Assembly (NCBI GenBank): GCA_046302135.1
Contig: JBKCIQ010000014.1
Location: 8,051 to 72,050, forward strand
Reading direction: 5' to 3'
Length of the DNA stretch: 64,000 bases
Source of the DNA: AM-1111 sp046302135
GTDB lineage: Bacteria > Bacteroidota > Bacteroidia > B-17B0 > Aurantibacillaceae
Shown: one piece after another, positions 44,615-54,269 of the stretch
Numbering within the stretch: the stretch's first letter is position 1
Layout of the letters: each line of letters starts with the position of its first letter
Position numbers and translations under genes: made by a program
Notes under the pieces: model-generated
What the model was told of the DNA's origin: nothing
The model's input: the letters and a program-made list of their open reading frames with translations, nothing else
Database searches by the model: none

Positions 44615-45535
44615 ATGAAGGTTGTTGCCGGAATAGACATAGGTGGAACAAATACAGTTTTTGGATTGGTTAATAGAGAAGGTGATGTCTTAAAGATGAA
44701 CTCATTACCAACAGGGAGCTTTGAAACAGCTGAAGTTTTGGCGAAAGAAATAAGTGCAGGAATATCCGATTTGATGGAGATTGACCATGAATTGGCAGGA
44801 GTTGGAATAGGTGCGCCAAATGGAAATTTTTACACAGGTACTATAGACATGGCTCCCAACCTAAATTGGAAAGGTGTCGTTCCGCTTGCTGAACTCTTCA
44901 GGAAACAATTGAATACTGAAGTGTTGCTCACAAACGATGCAAACGCCGCGGCACTTGGAGAAATGATTTTTGGAGCAGCTAAAGGGATGAAAGATTTTTT
45001 GTTTATTACTCTAGGGACTGGCTTAGGTAGTGGAATTGTTGTTAACGGAAAAATGGTTTACGGACATGACGGATTAGCCGGTGAGTTAGGGCATGTGATT
45101 ATGTTTCAGGATGGCAGAAATTGCGGATGCGGCAGAAAAGGATGTTTGGAAACGTATTGCTCAGCAACAGGAATCGTTAGAACCTATTTGAGTTACTTCC
45201 CTGAATCAAAATTTGAAGGAATAAAAATTGATGCAAAATATATTTTTAGTAAGGCTCAACAAAAAGAGAAAGAGGCGCTAAAATCTTTTGAATACACCGG
45301 GGAGGTACTGGGATTAGCACTGGCAAACAGCGTTACATATACCAGCCCTGAAGCCATTTTTATTTTTGGAGGATTAGCTCTTGCAGGAAATTATTTATTT
45401 GAACCTTTAAGAAAAAGTTTCTCAAAAAACTTGCTCAACATCTATAGAAGAGAAATAAAAATACTTCCAAGCGCTCTGCCTGAAAACTCTGCGGCAATTT
45501 TAGGTGCTGCATCACTATGCTGGGAAAAACTATAA
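44615..45535 (+). CDS. ROK-family sugar kinase (glucokinase / GlcNAc kinase)
   Basis: The 306-aa kinase has the ATP phosphate-1 motif GIDIGGTNTVFGLV, the phosphate-2 motif FLFITLGTGLGSGIV, and the ROK zinc motif GELGHVIMFQDGRNCGCGRKGCLET near residue 158-180 (shown split for length: GHV, then CGCGRKGC). The substrate could be glucose or N-acetylglucosamine. The neighbour GH20 hexosaminidase, overlapping by 19 nt, favours a GlcNAc role, but this is inference. It starts 7 nt after the membrane protein. Confidence 0.9.
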   Translation: MKVVAGIDIGGTNTVFGLVNREGDVLKMNSLPTGSFETAEVLAKEISAGISDLMEIDHELAGVGIGAPNGNFYTGTIDMAPNLNWKGVVPLAELFRKQLNTEVLLTNDANAAALGEMIFGAAKGMKDFLFITLGTGLGSGIVVNGKMVYGHDGLAGELGHVIMFQDGRNCGCGRKGCLETYCSATGIVRTYLSYFPESKFEGIKIDAKYIFSKAQQKEKEALKSFEYTGEVLGLALANSVTYTSPEAIFIFGGLALAGNYLFEPLRKSFSKNLLNIYRREIKILPSALPENSAAILGAASLCWEKL

Positions 45536-47781
45536 TAAACTTGCTTTCTAAATTTTGCATAACATCGCTCACTCTCGTTCTCATTGCTGGAAATTTTATT
45601 TTTTCACAGATTCCTGTTATCCCGAAACCGCAGAAAGTTATTTTATCGGAGGGGAATTTCTCACTTTCTTCATTAACAGAATATGACCTTTCAGCAGAGC
45701 AAGACAAAACGTATTTTGAATTACTCAATTCAGAACTAAAAACAACATTGGGGTTTGAATTGAAAGCAGGAAAGCCGAAATTTTCAGGAAATTTCATTTC
45801 CTTCTCATATGGGCCTGAATTAAAACCGGAAGAATATAATATCTCAATAAAGGAAAAATCTATTTCTGTCGAATATGGGAAAAAGGGAGCGAATCACGCC
45901 ATCAGTACTTTGATTCAGTTGTTTCATCATTATAAAAATGAAAAAGGAATATCTAAAATTCCTTGTATGCTAATAGCAGATATGCCTGCCTTTAAATGGC
46001 GAGGAATGCATTTAGATGTGTCCAGACATTTTTTTTCCGTTGAATTCATAAAAAAATACATTGACCTTCTGTCGCTTTACAAAATGAACTCCTTTCACTG
46101 GCACTTAACGGATGATCAGGGTTGGAGAATTGAAATAAAAAAATATCCAAAACTTACATCAGTTGGTGCATGGAGAAATGGAAGTATGATCGGCCATTAC
46201 CGAGACCAGAAATTTGACACCATTACCTACGGAGGGTTTTACACTCAAAAAGAAATCCGTGAAGTAGTTGAATATGCTTCAGAAAGAAACATCAATGTGG
46301 TACCGGAGATAGAAATGCCCGGCCATTCGTTGGCGGCTCTTTCTGCTTATCCTGAAATGGCATGTAACGACAGCGTTTTTTCTGCGGCTAAAAGTTGGGG
46401 GGTGTTTGATGACATTTACTGTACTAAAGATGAAACTTTTAAATTTCTTGAGAATATTTTAGAAGAGGTCTGTACTCTTTTTCCATCGGACTATATTCAT
46501 ATTGGAGGTGATGAAGCACCAAAAGTAAGGTGGAAAAAATGTGCTAAGTGTCAGCAAAGTATTAAATCTGAAGGATTGAAAAACGAGGATGAACTTCAAA
46601 GTTACTTCATAAGACGCATTGAAAAATTTATCAATTCAAAAGGAAAAAAAATTATTGGATGGGATGAAATTTTAGAAGGAGGGCTTGCACCCAACGCTGC
46701 AGTAATGAGCTGGAGAGGAACTGAAGGAGGAGAACACGCGGCCAAATTAAAACATTTTGTAGTCATGAGCCCTGGTTCGCATTGCTACTTCGATCATTAT
46801 CAATCTACACCCGAGTTTGAACCCATAGCGATTGGGGGATATACGCCAATTGAAAAAGTATATTCTTACGACCCTATTCCTACATCACTTACAAATGAAG
46901 AGCGTGAGTATATACTTGGCGCACAAGCTAACTTATGGACAGAATACATTACTATGAACACAAGTGCAGAATACATGGCAGTTCCCAGAATCTCTGCTTT
47001 AGCGGAAGCACTTTGGAGTAAGAAAGAAAATAAAAACTGGAAAGATTTTTCTTTGAGACTTAGTGATCACTTTAAATTACTCGACACAAAAAAAATAAAT
47101 TACTCCAAAGCAATTTATGATGTAAAATACAATTTAAAAAAAGACAGTGTTTCAGATTTTGTTAATCTAGATTTAAGTTCTTCATTCGAAGGAAAAATAT
47201 TTTACACTTTAGATGGAAATGATCCTAATATAAATTCCAAAGAATACAGACAACCAATTATTTTAGATAAGAATTCTCAACTTAAAGCTGCACTTTTTTA
47301 TGACGATAAGAAAATTGGAAGAACATTAGAGAAGAAGTTTTTTGTGAGTAAGTGTACGGGGAAAAAAATAGTTTTCAAAACCATACCTTCAAAATATTAT
47401 AATAAAACCCAAGGTTTCGGAATGGTAAACGGAATTTTGGAGTCGGCCTCAGGCCAGAAAGACTGGTGTACCGGTTGGTGTAACTCCGACCCTCATTTTA
47501 TGATTGAATTTGATAAGGAAATTGAATTGAAAAAATTAGTTTTTTACGTTTTATCTGACGAGAAAAATAAAATCTACCCTCCTGAGGAGATAAAAATTTC
47601 ATTAAATGATAAAGAAGATCATGTAAATTTCAGCGCTAAAAAAACAATTAAAGAATCGGGTGTAATGCAAATAGATATTGAAATACCCTTGCAAAAAACA
47701 AAATCCATTGAGATAAAAATGAAGAATACGCTGAAGAAAGAAGATTCCTGGATTTTGGTTGATGAAATATTGGCAGAATAA
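45517..47781 (+). CDS. GH20 beta-N-acetylhexosaminidase
   Basis: The 754-aa exported enzyme has a signal peptide (about 30 residues, ending GNFIFSQ), a GH20b N-terminal domain (residues 35-160) and the catalytic barrel with HWHLTDDQGWRIEIKKYP near 195 and the acid-base pair in HIGGDEAPKVRW near 330. After residue 520 there is a chitobiase-type C-terminal domain and a discoidin-like domain. It should release terminal GlcNAc or GalNAc from chitin, peptidoglycan or glycans. Its start overlaps the ROK kinase by 19 nt. Confidence 0.93.
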   Translation: MLGKTIINLLSKFCITSLTLVLIAGNFIFSQIPVIPKPQKVILSEGNFSLSSLTEYDLSAEQDKTYFELLNSELKTTLGFELKAGKPKFSGNFISFSYGPELKPEEYNISIKEKSISVEYGKKGANHAISTLIQLFHHYKNEKGISKIPCMLIADMPAFKWRGMHLDVSRHFFSVEFIKKYIDLLSLYKMNSFHWHLTDDQGWRIEIKKYPKLTSVGAWRNGSMIGHYRDQKFDTITYGGFYTQKEIREVVEYASERNINVVPEIEMPGHSLAALSAYPEMACNDSVFSAAKSWGVFDDIYCTKDETFKFLENILEEVCTLFPSDYIHIGGDEAPKVRWKKCAKCQQSIKSEGLKNEDELQSYFIRRIEKFINSKGKKIIGWDEILEGGLAPNAAVMSWRGTEGGEHAAKLKHFVVMSPGSHCYFDHYQSTPEFEPIAIGGYTPIEKVYSYDPIPTSLTNEEREYILGAQANLWTEYITMNTSAEYMAVPRISALAEALWSKKENKNWKDFSLRLSDHFKLLDTKKINYSKAIYDVKYNLKKDSVSDFVNLDLSSSFEGKIFYTLDGNDPNINSKEYRQPIILDKNSQLKAALFYDDKKIGRTLEKKFFVSKCTGKKIVFKTIPSKYYNKTQGFGMVNGILESASGQKDWCTGWCNSDPHFMIEFDKEIELKKLVFYVLSDEKNKIYPPEEIKISLNDKEDHVNFSAKKTIKESGVMQIDIEIPLQKTKSIEIKMKNTLKKEDSWILVDEILAE

Positions 47782-47786
47782 CAAAA

Positions 47787-49001
47787 ATGAAAACTACATT
47801 CCCTTTTTATTCAGAACAATCTAGGTACTGGAAATTAGATGATGAAATTGTTTTTTTGAATCACGGTTCTTTTGGATCAACGCCAATCGAAGTTCTTGAA
47901 AAACAAAATCAACTTCGACAGCAAATGGAGCATGAGTCTGTGCGATTCATGATAAGAGAATTATACCCGTTATATAATGAATCTTTACGAAAATTGTCAA
48001 GATTTGTTGGGGCCATGGAAAAAAACATGGTTTTTGTAAAAAACGCAACAATGGGTGTAAATACAATTTTTCATTCGCTTCAGTTTAAAGAAGGTGATGA
48101 AATCTTGATTCATAGTCACGCATACGGAGCTTGTGTAAACACTATAAAATGGTATGCGGAACGACAAAAACTTAAAATTGTAATTGCAGATATTCCTTTT
48201 CCAATCAAGAACAAAACCCAAATTATTGATGCCTTTCAAAAACGTATAACTTCAAAAACAAAAATTGCTCTAGTAGATCACATAACCTCACCAACAGGAA
48301 TTATTTTTCCTGTCGAAGAAATCATCGATTCGCTTCAAATTAAAAACATTGATGTTTTGGTGGATGGGGCGCATGCTCCGGGACAAATTCCTCTTGATTT
48401 AGAAAAGCTGAAAGCTGCGTACTATGTTGGCAATTGCCATAAATGGATTTGCTCTCCCAAGGGATCAGGTTTTTTATACGTAAGGGAAGACAAACAAAAA
48501 CTGATTGACCCTTTGCAGATTTCACATTTATTTGACGCTCCGACACCTGAAGAAAAGAAATGGCAAGGAAAATTTTTCTGGCCCGGTACAGACGATTATA
48601 CAGCCTACTGTTGTGTAGGATATGCAATTGATTATTTTGAAAATTTATTGCCCGGAGGCTGGAATGAGATAATGAATCGTAACCAAACTTTAGCCTGCGA
48701 AGGGAGAAAATTATTATGCCAAGAATTAGGGACTGAACCTCCCGCTCCCGAAGATATGATTGCAAATCTGGCGAGCGTTCAATTAGGAGATGGAATACTT
48801 CCGCCATACGGATTCAATTACATTTCTCCATTACAAGAAAAACTCTTCAGCAAATATAAAATTGAAGTTCCTGTAATAATTTTTAATAAAGAAAATCCGA
48901 GAACCTGGATAAGAATTGCGGCACAGATCTATAATTCAATGGAACAAATTGAATTTTTATCGGCATCAATAAAGGAAATAAAAATGAGTTCTGCTTACTG
49001 A
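47787..49001 (+). CDS. Class V aminotransferase (isopenicillin N epimerase-like)
   Basis: The 404-aa PLP enzyme has the fold-I pattern FLNHGSFGSTPIEVLEKQ at the N-terminus, the Asp-His-Ala stretch LVDGAHAPGQIPL near residue 193, and the PLP lysine in NCHKWICSPKGSGFLY near 216. These are typical of isopenicillin N epimerase-like and selenocysteine-lyase-like class V enzymes. The actual substrate cannot be set. It starts 5 nt after the hexosaminidase. Its 3' end overlaps the convergent DUF6272 gene by 7 nt. Confidence 0.88.
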   Translation: MKTTFPFYSEQSRYWKLDDEIVFLNHGSFGSTPIEVLEKQNQLRQQMEHESVRFMIRELYPLYNESLRKLSRFVGAMEKNMVFVKNATMGVNTIFHSLQFKEGDEILIHSHAYGACVNTIKWYAERQKLKIVIADIPFPIKNKTQIIDAFQKRITSKTKIALVDHITSPTGIIFPVEEIIDSLQIKNIDVLVDGAHAPGQIPLDLEKLKAAYYVGNCHKWICSPKGSGFLYVREDKQKLIDPLQISHLFDAPTPEEKKWQGKFFWPGTDDYTAYCCVGYAIDYFENLLPGGWNEIMNRNQTLACEGRKLLCQELGTEPPAPEDMIANLASVQLGDGILPPYGFNYISPLQEKLFSKYKIEVPVIIFNKENPRTWIRIAAQIYNSMEQIEFLSASIKEIKMSSAY

Positions 49002-49555
49002 ATATTGACAGTTGATGTCATTTGGAACAGACTAAAATCATCATTTATTTTTTCGAAGAAAGGTTTCAACTTATTTCCGCTCTTCATAGCGATAGTAATG
49101 AAACCTAGTCCTGCACCTCCCTTTTCGGACATTTGATTATTTGAAAGGTGCTCCATATAATATTCCTTCAGTGCCTTCTCGTCTTCAAAATCATTAATTC
49201 TATTGATTTTAGAAGTTAATCCTGGAATTGCATTATTGGAAACCAGGTTGGCAGAAGTAATTTCTACCGTTGAACCGTTTTTTGCAATTACGAAAAAATT
49301 GTGCTGTTTACCATCATGGTCCTTATGTCCATGAATCAACATATTTTGAAGTGCTTCAACAGAAATGAAAAATATCTTTTTTACAGGGCTTTTGGGGAGT
49401 GGGATACTTAGAACTGTGCTTTCTACTTCTCCTTCTAATCTTGTGATCTGATCCTGATTCAAGGCACCATTGTACTGAATCAGCACAGACTTTTCTGGTC
49501 CTATGCCGGAAATCAGCTTTTGGTAATGTCCCTCAAAAAATTCCTTCTCGTTCAT
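48995..49555 (-). CDS. DUF6272 (SiaB-type) GHKL-like protein
   Basis: The 186-aa protein matches the SiaB family protein-kinase annotation (DUF6272). It has a GHKL-type N-box (ISVEALQNMLIHG near residues 66-78) and a G2-like motif (SEKGGAGLGFITIA near 148). In known SiaA/SiaB systems of other bacteria, SiaB phosphorylates an anti-anti-sigma-like partner SiaC, which controls a diguanylate cyclase. No SiaC, SiaA or cyclase is beside it here. It follows the deoxynucleoside kinase gene by 18 nt. Confidence 0.75.
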   Translation of the reverse strand: MNEKEFFEGHYQKLISGIGPEKSVLIQYNGALNQDQITRLEGEVESTVLSIPLPKSPVKKIFFISVEALQNMLIHGHKDHDGKQHNFFVIAKNGSTVEITSANLVSNNAIPGLTSKINRINDFEDEKALKEYYMEHLSNNQMSEKGGAGLGFITIAMKSGNKLKPFFEKINDDFSLFQMTSTVNIQ

Positions 49556-49573
49556 TTTTCCAATCGAGAAAAT

Positions 49574-50194
49574 TTATTTTTTAAATAATCCGTGAAGTTC
49601 TGCCTCTATAAGGTTATAAATTTTACCTAAATCTTCAGGCTTCTCCGAAAAATTGTTGTCATCAACATCTATCACAATCAATTTACCACTCTCATAAGTT
49701 GAGATCCAAGCCTCATAACGTTCATTTAAACGTTTAAGGTAATCCAACCTGATTGAATTCTCATATTCCCTACCCCGCTTTTGAATCTGCTTAACCAATG
49801 TTGGAACTGATGCGCGTAAATAAATCAATAAATCAGGCGCTTTTATCAAGCTTTCCATTAATTTAAACAATGAGAAATAATTCTCAAAATCACGCGTGGT
49901 CATCAAACCCATGGCATGAAGATTAGGTGCGAAAATGTAAGCGTCTTCGTAAATGGTACGATCCTGAATTACATTTTTGTTCCCTTTCCTGATATCCAAA
50001 ACCTGGCTAAACCTACTGTTTAAAAAATAAACTTGTAAATTAAATGACCAACGCTGCATGTCTTCATAAAAGTCATTCAAATAAGGATTATCATCTGCAT
50101 CTTCGTAATGGGCCTGCCATTTATAATGTTTAGACAAAAGTGATGTTAGGGTTGTTTTACCGGAACCTATATTACCGGCTATTGCTATATGCAT
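49574..50194 (-). CDS. Deoxynucleoside kinase
   Basis: The 206-aa kinase phosphorylates deoxynucleosides for salvage. It has the P-loop IAGNIGSGKTTL at the N-terminus, DRTIYEDAYIFA near residue 78 (catalytic acid and lid region of the dNK/dGK family) and the LID RGREYENSIRL near 134. Deoxyadenosine, deoxyguanosine or thymidine cannot be separated by eye. It starts 169 nt after the asnS stop and is followed by DUF6272. Confidence 0.92.
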   Translation of the reverse strand: MHIAIAGNIGSGKTTLTSLLSKHYKWQAHYEDADDNPYLNDFYEDMQRWSFNLQVYFLNSRFSQVLDIRKGNKNVIQDRTIYEDAYIFAPNLHAMGLMTTRDFENYFSLFKLMESLIKAPDLLIYLRASVPTLVKQIQKRGREYENSIRLDYLKRLNERYEAWISTYESGKLIVIDVDDNNFSEKPEDLGKIYNLIEAELHGLFKK

Positions 50195-50363
50195 ATCAAC
50201 GTTGTTAAGTCAAAAAATTAATACCTTGTAAAATAAAGAAAAATAGTTCAAATTTTGTTAAAAGATGAAGCTACAATATCAACCATTCAACGATAAAAAA
50301 CTACCAATTATCGGAAATGAGAAGTGCAGTAAGATAAAAAGCTTACTTATAACCTTTTTTGGT

Positions 50364-51800
50364 TTAAAAATCAGCGTTTTTCGGAGCCCTTGGAAAAGGT
50401 ATAACATCTCGAATATTACCCATTCCTGTAACGAACTGAACCAGTCTCTCGAATCCCAAACCAAAGCCTGCATGCGGACAAGTTCCAAATCTGCGCGTGT
50501 CAAGGTACCAATACATTTCATTAACAGGTAATTCGCATTCACGCATACGATTCTCTAATTTTTCTAATCTTTCCTCCCTTTGTGAACCTCCAATGATCTC
50601 GCCTATTCCCGGAAATAAAATGTCCATGGCACGAACAGTTTTACCATCCTCGTTCTGTCGCATGTAAAAAGCCTTGATGGCCATAGGGTAATCCGTTAAA
50701 ATGACAGGCTTTTTGAAGTGTTTTTCAACCAGATATCTCTCGTGTTCGCTTTGCAAATCAATTCCCCACTCATTTACTAGATACTGGAATTTTTTCTTTT
50801 TGTTATGGTTGCATTCTCTTAAAATTTCAATGGCCTCTGTGTAGGTAACACGTGCAAATTCATTCGAAACACAAAAGTTCAGTTTTTCTAAAAGTCCCAT
50901 CTCAGACCTTTCGTTTTGAGGTTTTTGTTTTTCTTCTTCCTCCAATCGTTTAGACAAAAACTCAATGTCATCTTTGTTTTTTGACAAGGCCTGAGCAATT
51001 ACATATTTAAGCATTTCCTCGGCCAGATCCATATTATCATTTAAATCATAGAAAGCCATTTCAGGTTCAATCATCCAGAACTCTGCAAGGTGACGTGTAG
51101 TGTTGGAATTTTCAGCCCTGAAAGTGGGACCGAATGTATATACTTCTGAAAGTGCCATTGCACTAAGCTCGCCCTCTAATTGCCCGCTTACGGTAAGGTT
51201 AGTAGATTTACCAAAAAAATCTTCGCGGAAATCTATTTCTCCAGAATCTGTTCTTGGAGGGTTTTTTAAATCAAGTGTAGTAACGCGGAACATTTCACCT
51301 GCTCCTTCTGCGTCTGATGCAGTAATAACCGGAGTATGTATGTATACAAATCCTTTATCCTGAAAAAACTGATGAATGGCGAAAGCCAATGTATTTCTTA
51401 CTCTGAAAACAGCACCAAATGTATTGGTTCTAAAACGCAAGTGCGCAATTTCTCTGAGGTATTCCAAGCTAGGACGATTTTTCAGCTGTAGGGGATATTT
51501 TTCGCCGTCGCAATCCCCAAGTATTTCCAATTCATCTGCAATCAATTCAGATTGTTGTCCTTTTCCCTGAGAAGGGACCAATTTCCCAAATACATTTATA
51601 GATGCGCCGGGAGTTATCCTCCTTATTTTATCGTCTCCAAGTTGATTCATGTCTACTACTATCTGAAAATTATGGATAGTACTTCCATCATTTAACGCTA
51701 TGAACTGATTGTTTCTGAACGAACGCACCCAGCCACTGAGACGAATAGTTTGACCCTCAGCAGTTAAACTGAAAATCTTTGATATTTTGGTTCTCTTCAT
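50364..51800 (-). CDS. asnS: Asparagine--tRNA ligase
   Basis: The 478-aa class IIb synthetase has an N-terminal OB anticodon-binding domain (residues 1-110, GWVRSFRNNQF), motif 2 (FRAENSNTTRHLAEFWM near residue 228) and motif 3 (GFGLGFERLV near 455). The absence of an Asp-specific loop and a C-terminal HAGFGLGFERLVQ fit AsnRS. It seems monocistronic or the head of a unit with the dNK gene. Confidence 0.96.
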   Translation of the reverse strand: MKRTKISKIFSLTAEGQTIRLSGWVRSFRNNQFIALNDGSTIHNFQIVVDMNQLGDDKIRRITPGASINVFGKLVPSQGKGQQSELIADELEILGDCDGEKYPLQLKNRPSLEYLREIAHLRFRTNTFGAVFRVRNTLAFAIHQFFQDKGFVYIHTPVITASDAEGAGEMFRVTTLDLKNPPRTDSGEIDFREDFFGKSTNLTVSGQLEGELSAMALSEVYTFGPTFRAENSNTTRHLAEFWMIEPEMAFYDLNDNMDLAEEMLKYVIAQALSKNKDDIEFLSKRLEEEEKQKPQNERSEMGLLEKLNFCVSNEFARVTYTEAIEILRECNHNKKKKFQYLVNEWGIDLQSEHERYLVEKHFKKPVILTDYPMAIKAFYMRQNEDGKTVRAMDILFPGIGEIIGGSQREERLEKLENRMRECELPVNEMYWYLDTRRFGTCPHAGFGLGFERLVQFVTGMGNIRDVIPFPRAPKNADF

Positions 51801-51873
51801 TAATAAAAAATATAGAATACAAAACTATAAAAAACCCCTTGAAGGCGGAATTTATTTTTTGTGACTGTTTAAA

Positions 51874-52284
51874 TTACTCCTTAAAAACCCTGTCCTTCCC
51901 GTCAAAGAAAGGAGCCTGAATACTGATTACCTTCAAAGGAATTTTAGAGGTTGTTTTTACAGAGTGAAAAGTATTCTTTGGAATAAAGATCATTGAACCT
52001 TTTTTTATTTTAAATTCCTTTTCGCCCAAACTCATCAACCCTTCACCCTGAAGAATATAAACATGTTCAGCGTGTTCCAAATGTTTATGAGTTTTCACTT
52101 CTTTTCTTACGAAAATAACATAACTGCTCACTTCCGAAGAATCCTGATACAAAGATTTAACCCATAAATTATCCAGATCATTTGGAGGTTGAATGGTATC
52201 AAGTTGCAGCCAGTTAATTTGTGCTTCAGCAAGGTTTGGTGTCAAAAAACCAAAAAGTAGAAAACATAAAAAATATTATTTCAT
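51874..52284 (-). pseudogene. Cupin-domain protein gene with stop codon in the signal peptide
   Basis: A cupin of 123 aa can be translated only from an internal TTG (MTPNLAEAQINW...). Reading upstream in the same frame from the ATG at 52284 gives M-K-stop-Y-F-L-C-F-L-L-F-G-F-L-T-P-N-L-A-E-A-Q, a textbook signal peptide interrupted at codon three (TAA at 52276-52278). A single change from AAA or CAA would restore it. The downstream body keeps the cupin motifs HLEHAEHVYILQGEG and FIPKNTFHSV. The gene is likely exported in the ancestor and broken or mis-sequenced here. Confidence 0.7.
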
Positions 52285-52345
52285 AATAAAATTAACGACG
52301 AATTTACAATTTAATAATTGTATGATTTTGAATTTAATTTAAAAT

Positions 52346-52353
52346 TAACTTTG
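52346..52353 (+). promoter_or_regulatory. -7 element of the LtaS-like gene
   Basis: TAACTTTG matches TAnnTTTG and ends 13 nt before the TTG start at 52367, which supports that start choice. Confidence 0.45.
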
Positions 52354-52366
52354 AAGAAATAACATT

Positions 52367-54265
52367 TTGAAAGCCTATTTCTATCAGTTAAAAGTTTTTA
52401 TCCTTAGGATTTCTGGAATTCTTCTCCTCTACTCATTATGCAGGTTGATGTTTTTTTTAATGAATCAAAATCAGTTTGCAAGATCAGAATTTTTAGATAT
52501 AATTTTAAGTTTTTTAATAGGCATTCGGTTTGACTTAACCACAATTACATGGAGTAATTCGCTTTTTATTCTACTTTCAATTATTCCTTTACAGGTCTTT
52601 TACGAAAAATGGTACCAAACACTTTTAAAATCAATCTTTATATTAACCAACAGTATTTTTTTATTGTTCAACTGTATTGATATTGCATATTTTGGATACA
52701 CCAACAAACGCTCGAACTCAGATATTTTCAACCAAATTTTTGGCGGACAAACAGATGTACTAAAACAAATTCCGGATTACCTCAGTGATTTTTGGCCGGT
52801 TATTCTTTTTTACATTTTTCTATTATTTTTTATGATTAGGTTCTGGTCAAAAATAAAATCAGAACATTACTTAAATAGACATGTATATTCGGTAAGAAAC
52901 CTAATTTCTAGTTCATTTATTTTTTTATTTACAACGGGCGCAACATTGCTCAGTGCACGCGGAGGATGGCAATACATTCCTCTGCAAATAGTAGACGCAG
53001 GCACATCAATTCCACCGAAATTAATTCCCGTGGTTTTGAATACACCCTTTACCATTATTCGTTCGATGGAGGCAAGTCAGCTTGAAGAATTGAACTTTGT
53101 TTCCAATAATGAAGCAAAGAAATTTATCTCGCCTGAAAAACATTTTAAAGGAAAGACGTTCCTTAAAAAAAATGTTGTAATACTGATACTTGAGGGCTTC
53201 TCAAAAGAATACACAGGAATTAGTGGTAGAAAAAGTCTTACACCCTTTTTGGATAGCTTGATGAACCAATCACTTGTGTTCACTAATAGTTGGGCAAATG
53301 GAAAGCAGAGTATTGAGGGTGTTCCTGCAATAATTTCAGGAATACCCAGCTTTATGAATAACCCCTACATTAATTCAGGTTACGCCGCTAACAGACTGAA
53401 TTCATTTCCTCAACAACTGAAAAAGAAAGGCTATACCACAGCGTTTTTCCATGGAGGAAAAAATGGAACAATGAATTTTGATGCTTACGCAAAAACAGCC
53501 GGATTTGATCTTTATTTCGGCATGAATGAATATCCCAATAAATCTGAGTTTGATGGTAACTGGGGCATTTGGGACGAGGAATATTTACAATACTGTGCCA
53601 AAGAATTTTCTAAATTGAAAGTTCCATTTTTTACATCAATTTTCACGCTGAGTTCTCACCATCCGTTCAACGTACCGGAACGATACAGGAACAAATTCCC
53701 ACATAATGGGCTTGAATGTTCGCCCACAATAGGCTATACTGATTTTGCACTCAGAAAATTTTTCGAGGTTTCAAAAAAAGAAAAATGGTTTAATGAAACT
53801 TGGTTCGTGATTGTTCCTGATCATACAGGAATATCCGCTGATCCATTCTACGCAAATTCTGTTGGACAACATACCATTCCCATCATTATATATTCACCGG
53901 AAAAAAATTTCCTTGGACAAAATAATACTATTATCCAGCAGATAGATATATTTCCAAGCTTAATGGATACACTTGGATACAATGAACCATTTTTTTCATT
54001 TGGTAAAAGCGTATTCCAAAAAGAAAAAAATGAATTTGCAATTTTCTGTGAAAACGGAAATTATTTCTTAATCAATGACTCTAACAGTTTTATTTTTAAT
54101 AATCATAAAATAACACAGGTGTTCAATTTCGGTAAAGACAGCACGCTGAGCAGAGATGTAAAAAAAGAGTATTTAAAACAGATCTTAAATGCAGAAAAAT
54201 ATTATAAAAATTTCTTTCAATTGTATCATCATACGCTGAATAGCAACACCGCTTATATAGAATGA
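52367..54265 (+). CDS. LtaS-like membrane sulfatase-fold protein
   Basis: The 632-aa protein, starting at TTG, has five N-terminal helices (residues 1-190) and a large sulfatase-fold domain. Motifs are NVVILILEGFSKEYTG (metal-binding acid, near 262), NGKQSIEGVPAIISGIP near 305, where the nucleophile position of LtaS-type enzymes is Ser rather than Thr, VPDHTG near 480 and GQHTIPIII. It is likely a phosphoglycerol or phosphoethanolamine transferase on an envelope glycan or lipid. Gram-negative substrates differ from lipoteichoic acid. Substrate is unknown. Confidence 0.82.
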   Translation: MKAYFYQLKVFILRISGILLLYSLCRLMFFLMNQNQFARSEFLDIILSFLIGIRFDLTTITWSNSLFILLSIIPLQVFYEKWYQTLLKSIFILTNSIFLLFNCIDIAYFGYTNKRSNSDIFNQIFGGQTDVLKQIPDYLSDFWPVILFYIFLLFFMIRFWSKIKSEHYLNRHVYSVRNLISSSFIFLFTTGATLLSARGGWQYIPLQIVDAGTSIPPKLIPVVLNTPFTIIRSMEASQLEELNFVSNNEAKKFISPEKHFKGKTFLKKNVVILILEGFSKEYTGISGRKSLTPFLDSLMNQSLVFTNSWANGKQSIEGVPAIISGIPSFMNNPYINSGYAANRLNSFPQQLKKKGYTTAFFHGGKNGTMNFDAYAKTAGFDLYFGMNEYPNKSEFDGNWGIWDEEYLQYCAKEFSKLKVPFFTSIFTLSSHHPFNVPERYRNKFPHNGLECSPTIGYTDFALRKFFEVSKKEKWFNETWFVIVPDHTGISADPFYANSVGQHTIPIIIYSPEKNFLGQNNTIIQQIDIFPSLMDTLGYNEPFFSFGKSVFQKEKNEFAIFCENGNYFLINDSNSFIFNNHKITQVFNFGKDSTLSRDVKKEYLKQILNAEKYYKNFFQLYHHTLNSNTAYIE

Positions 54266-54269
54266 TAGT

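Noticed and set aside
50265..50531. Frames overlapping the 3' end of asnS on the plus strand
   Set aside because: They are shadows of the asnS frame with no family features or start context.
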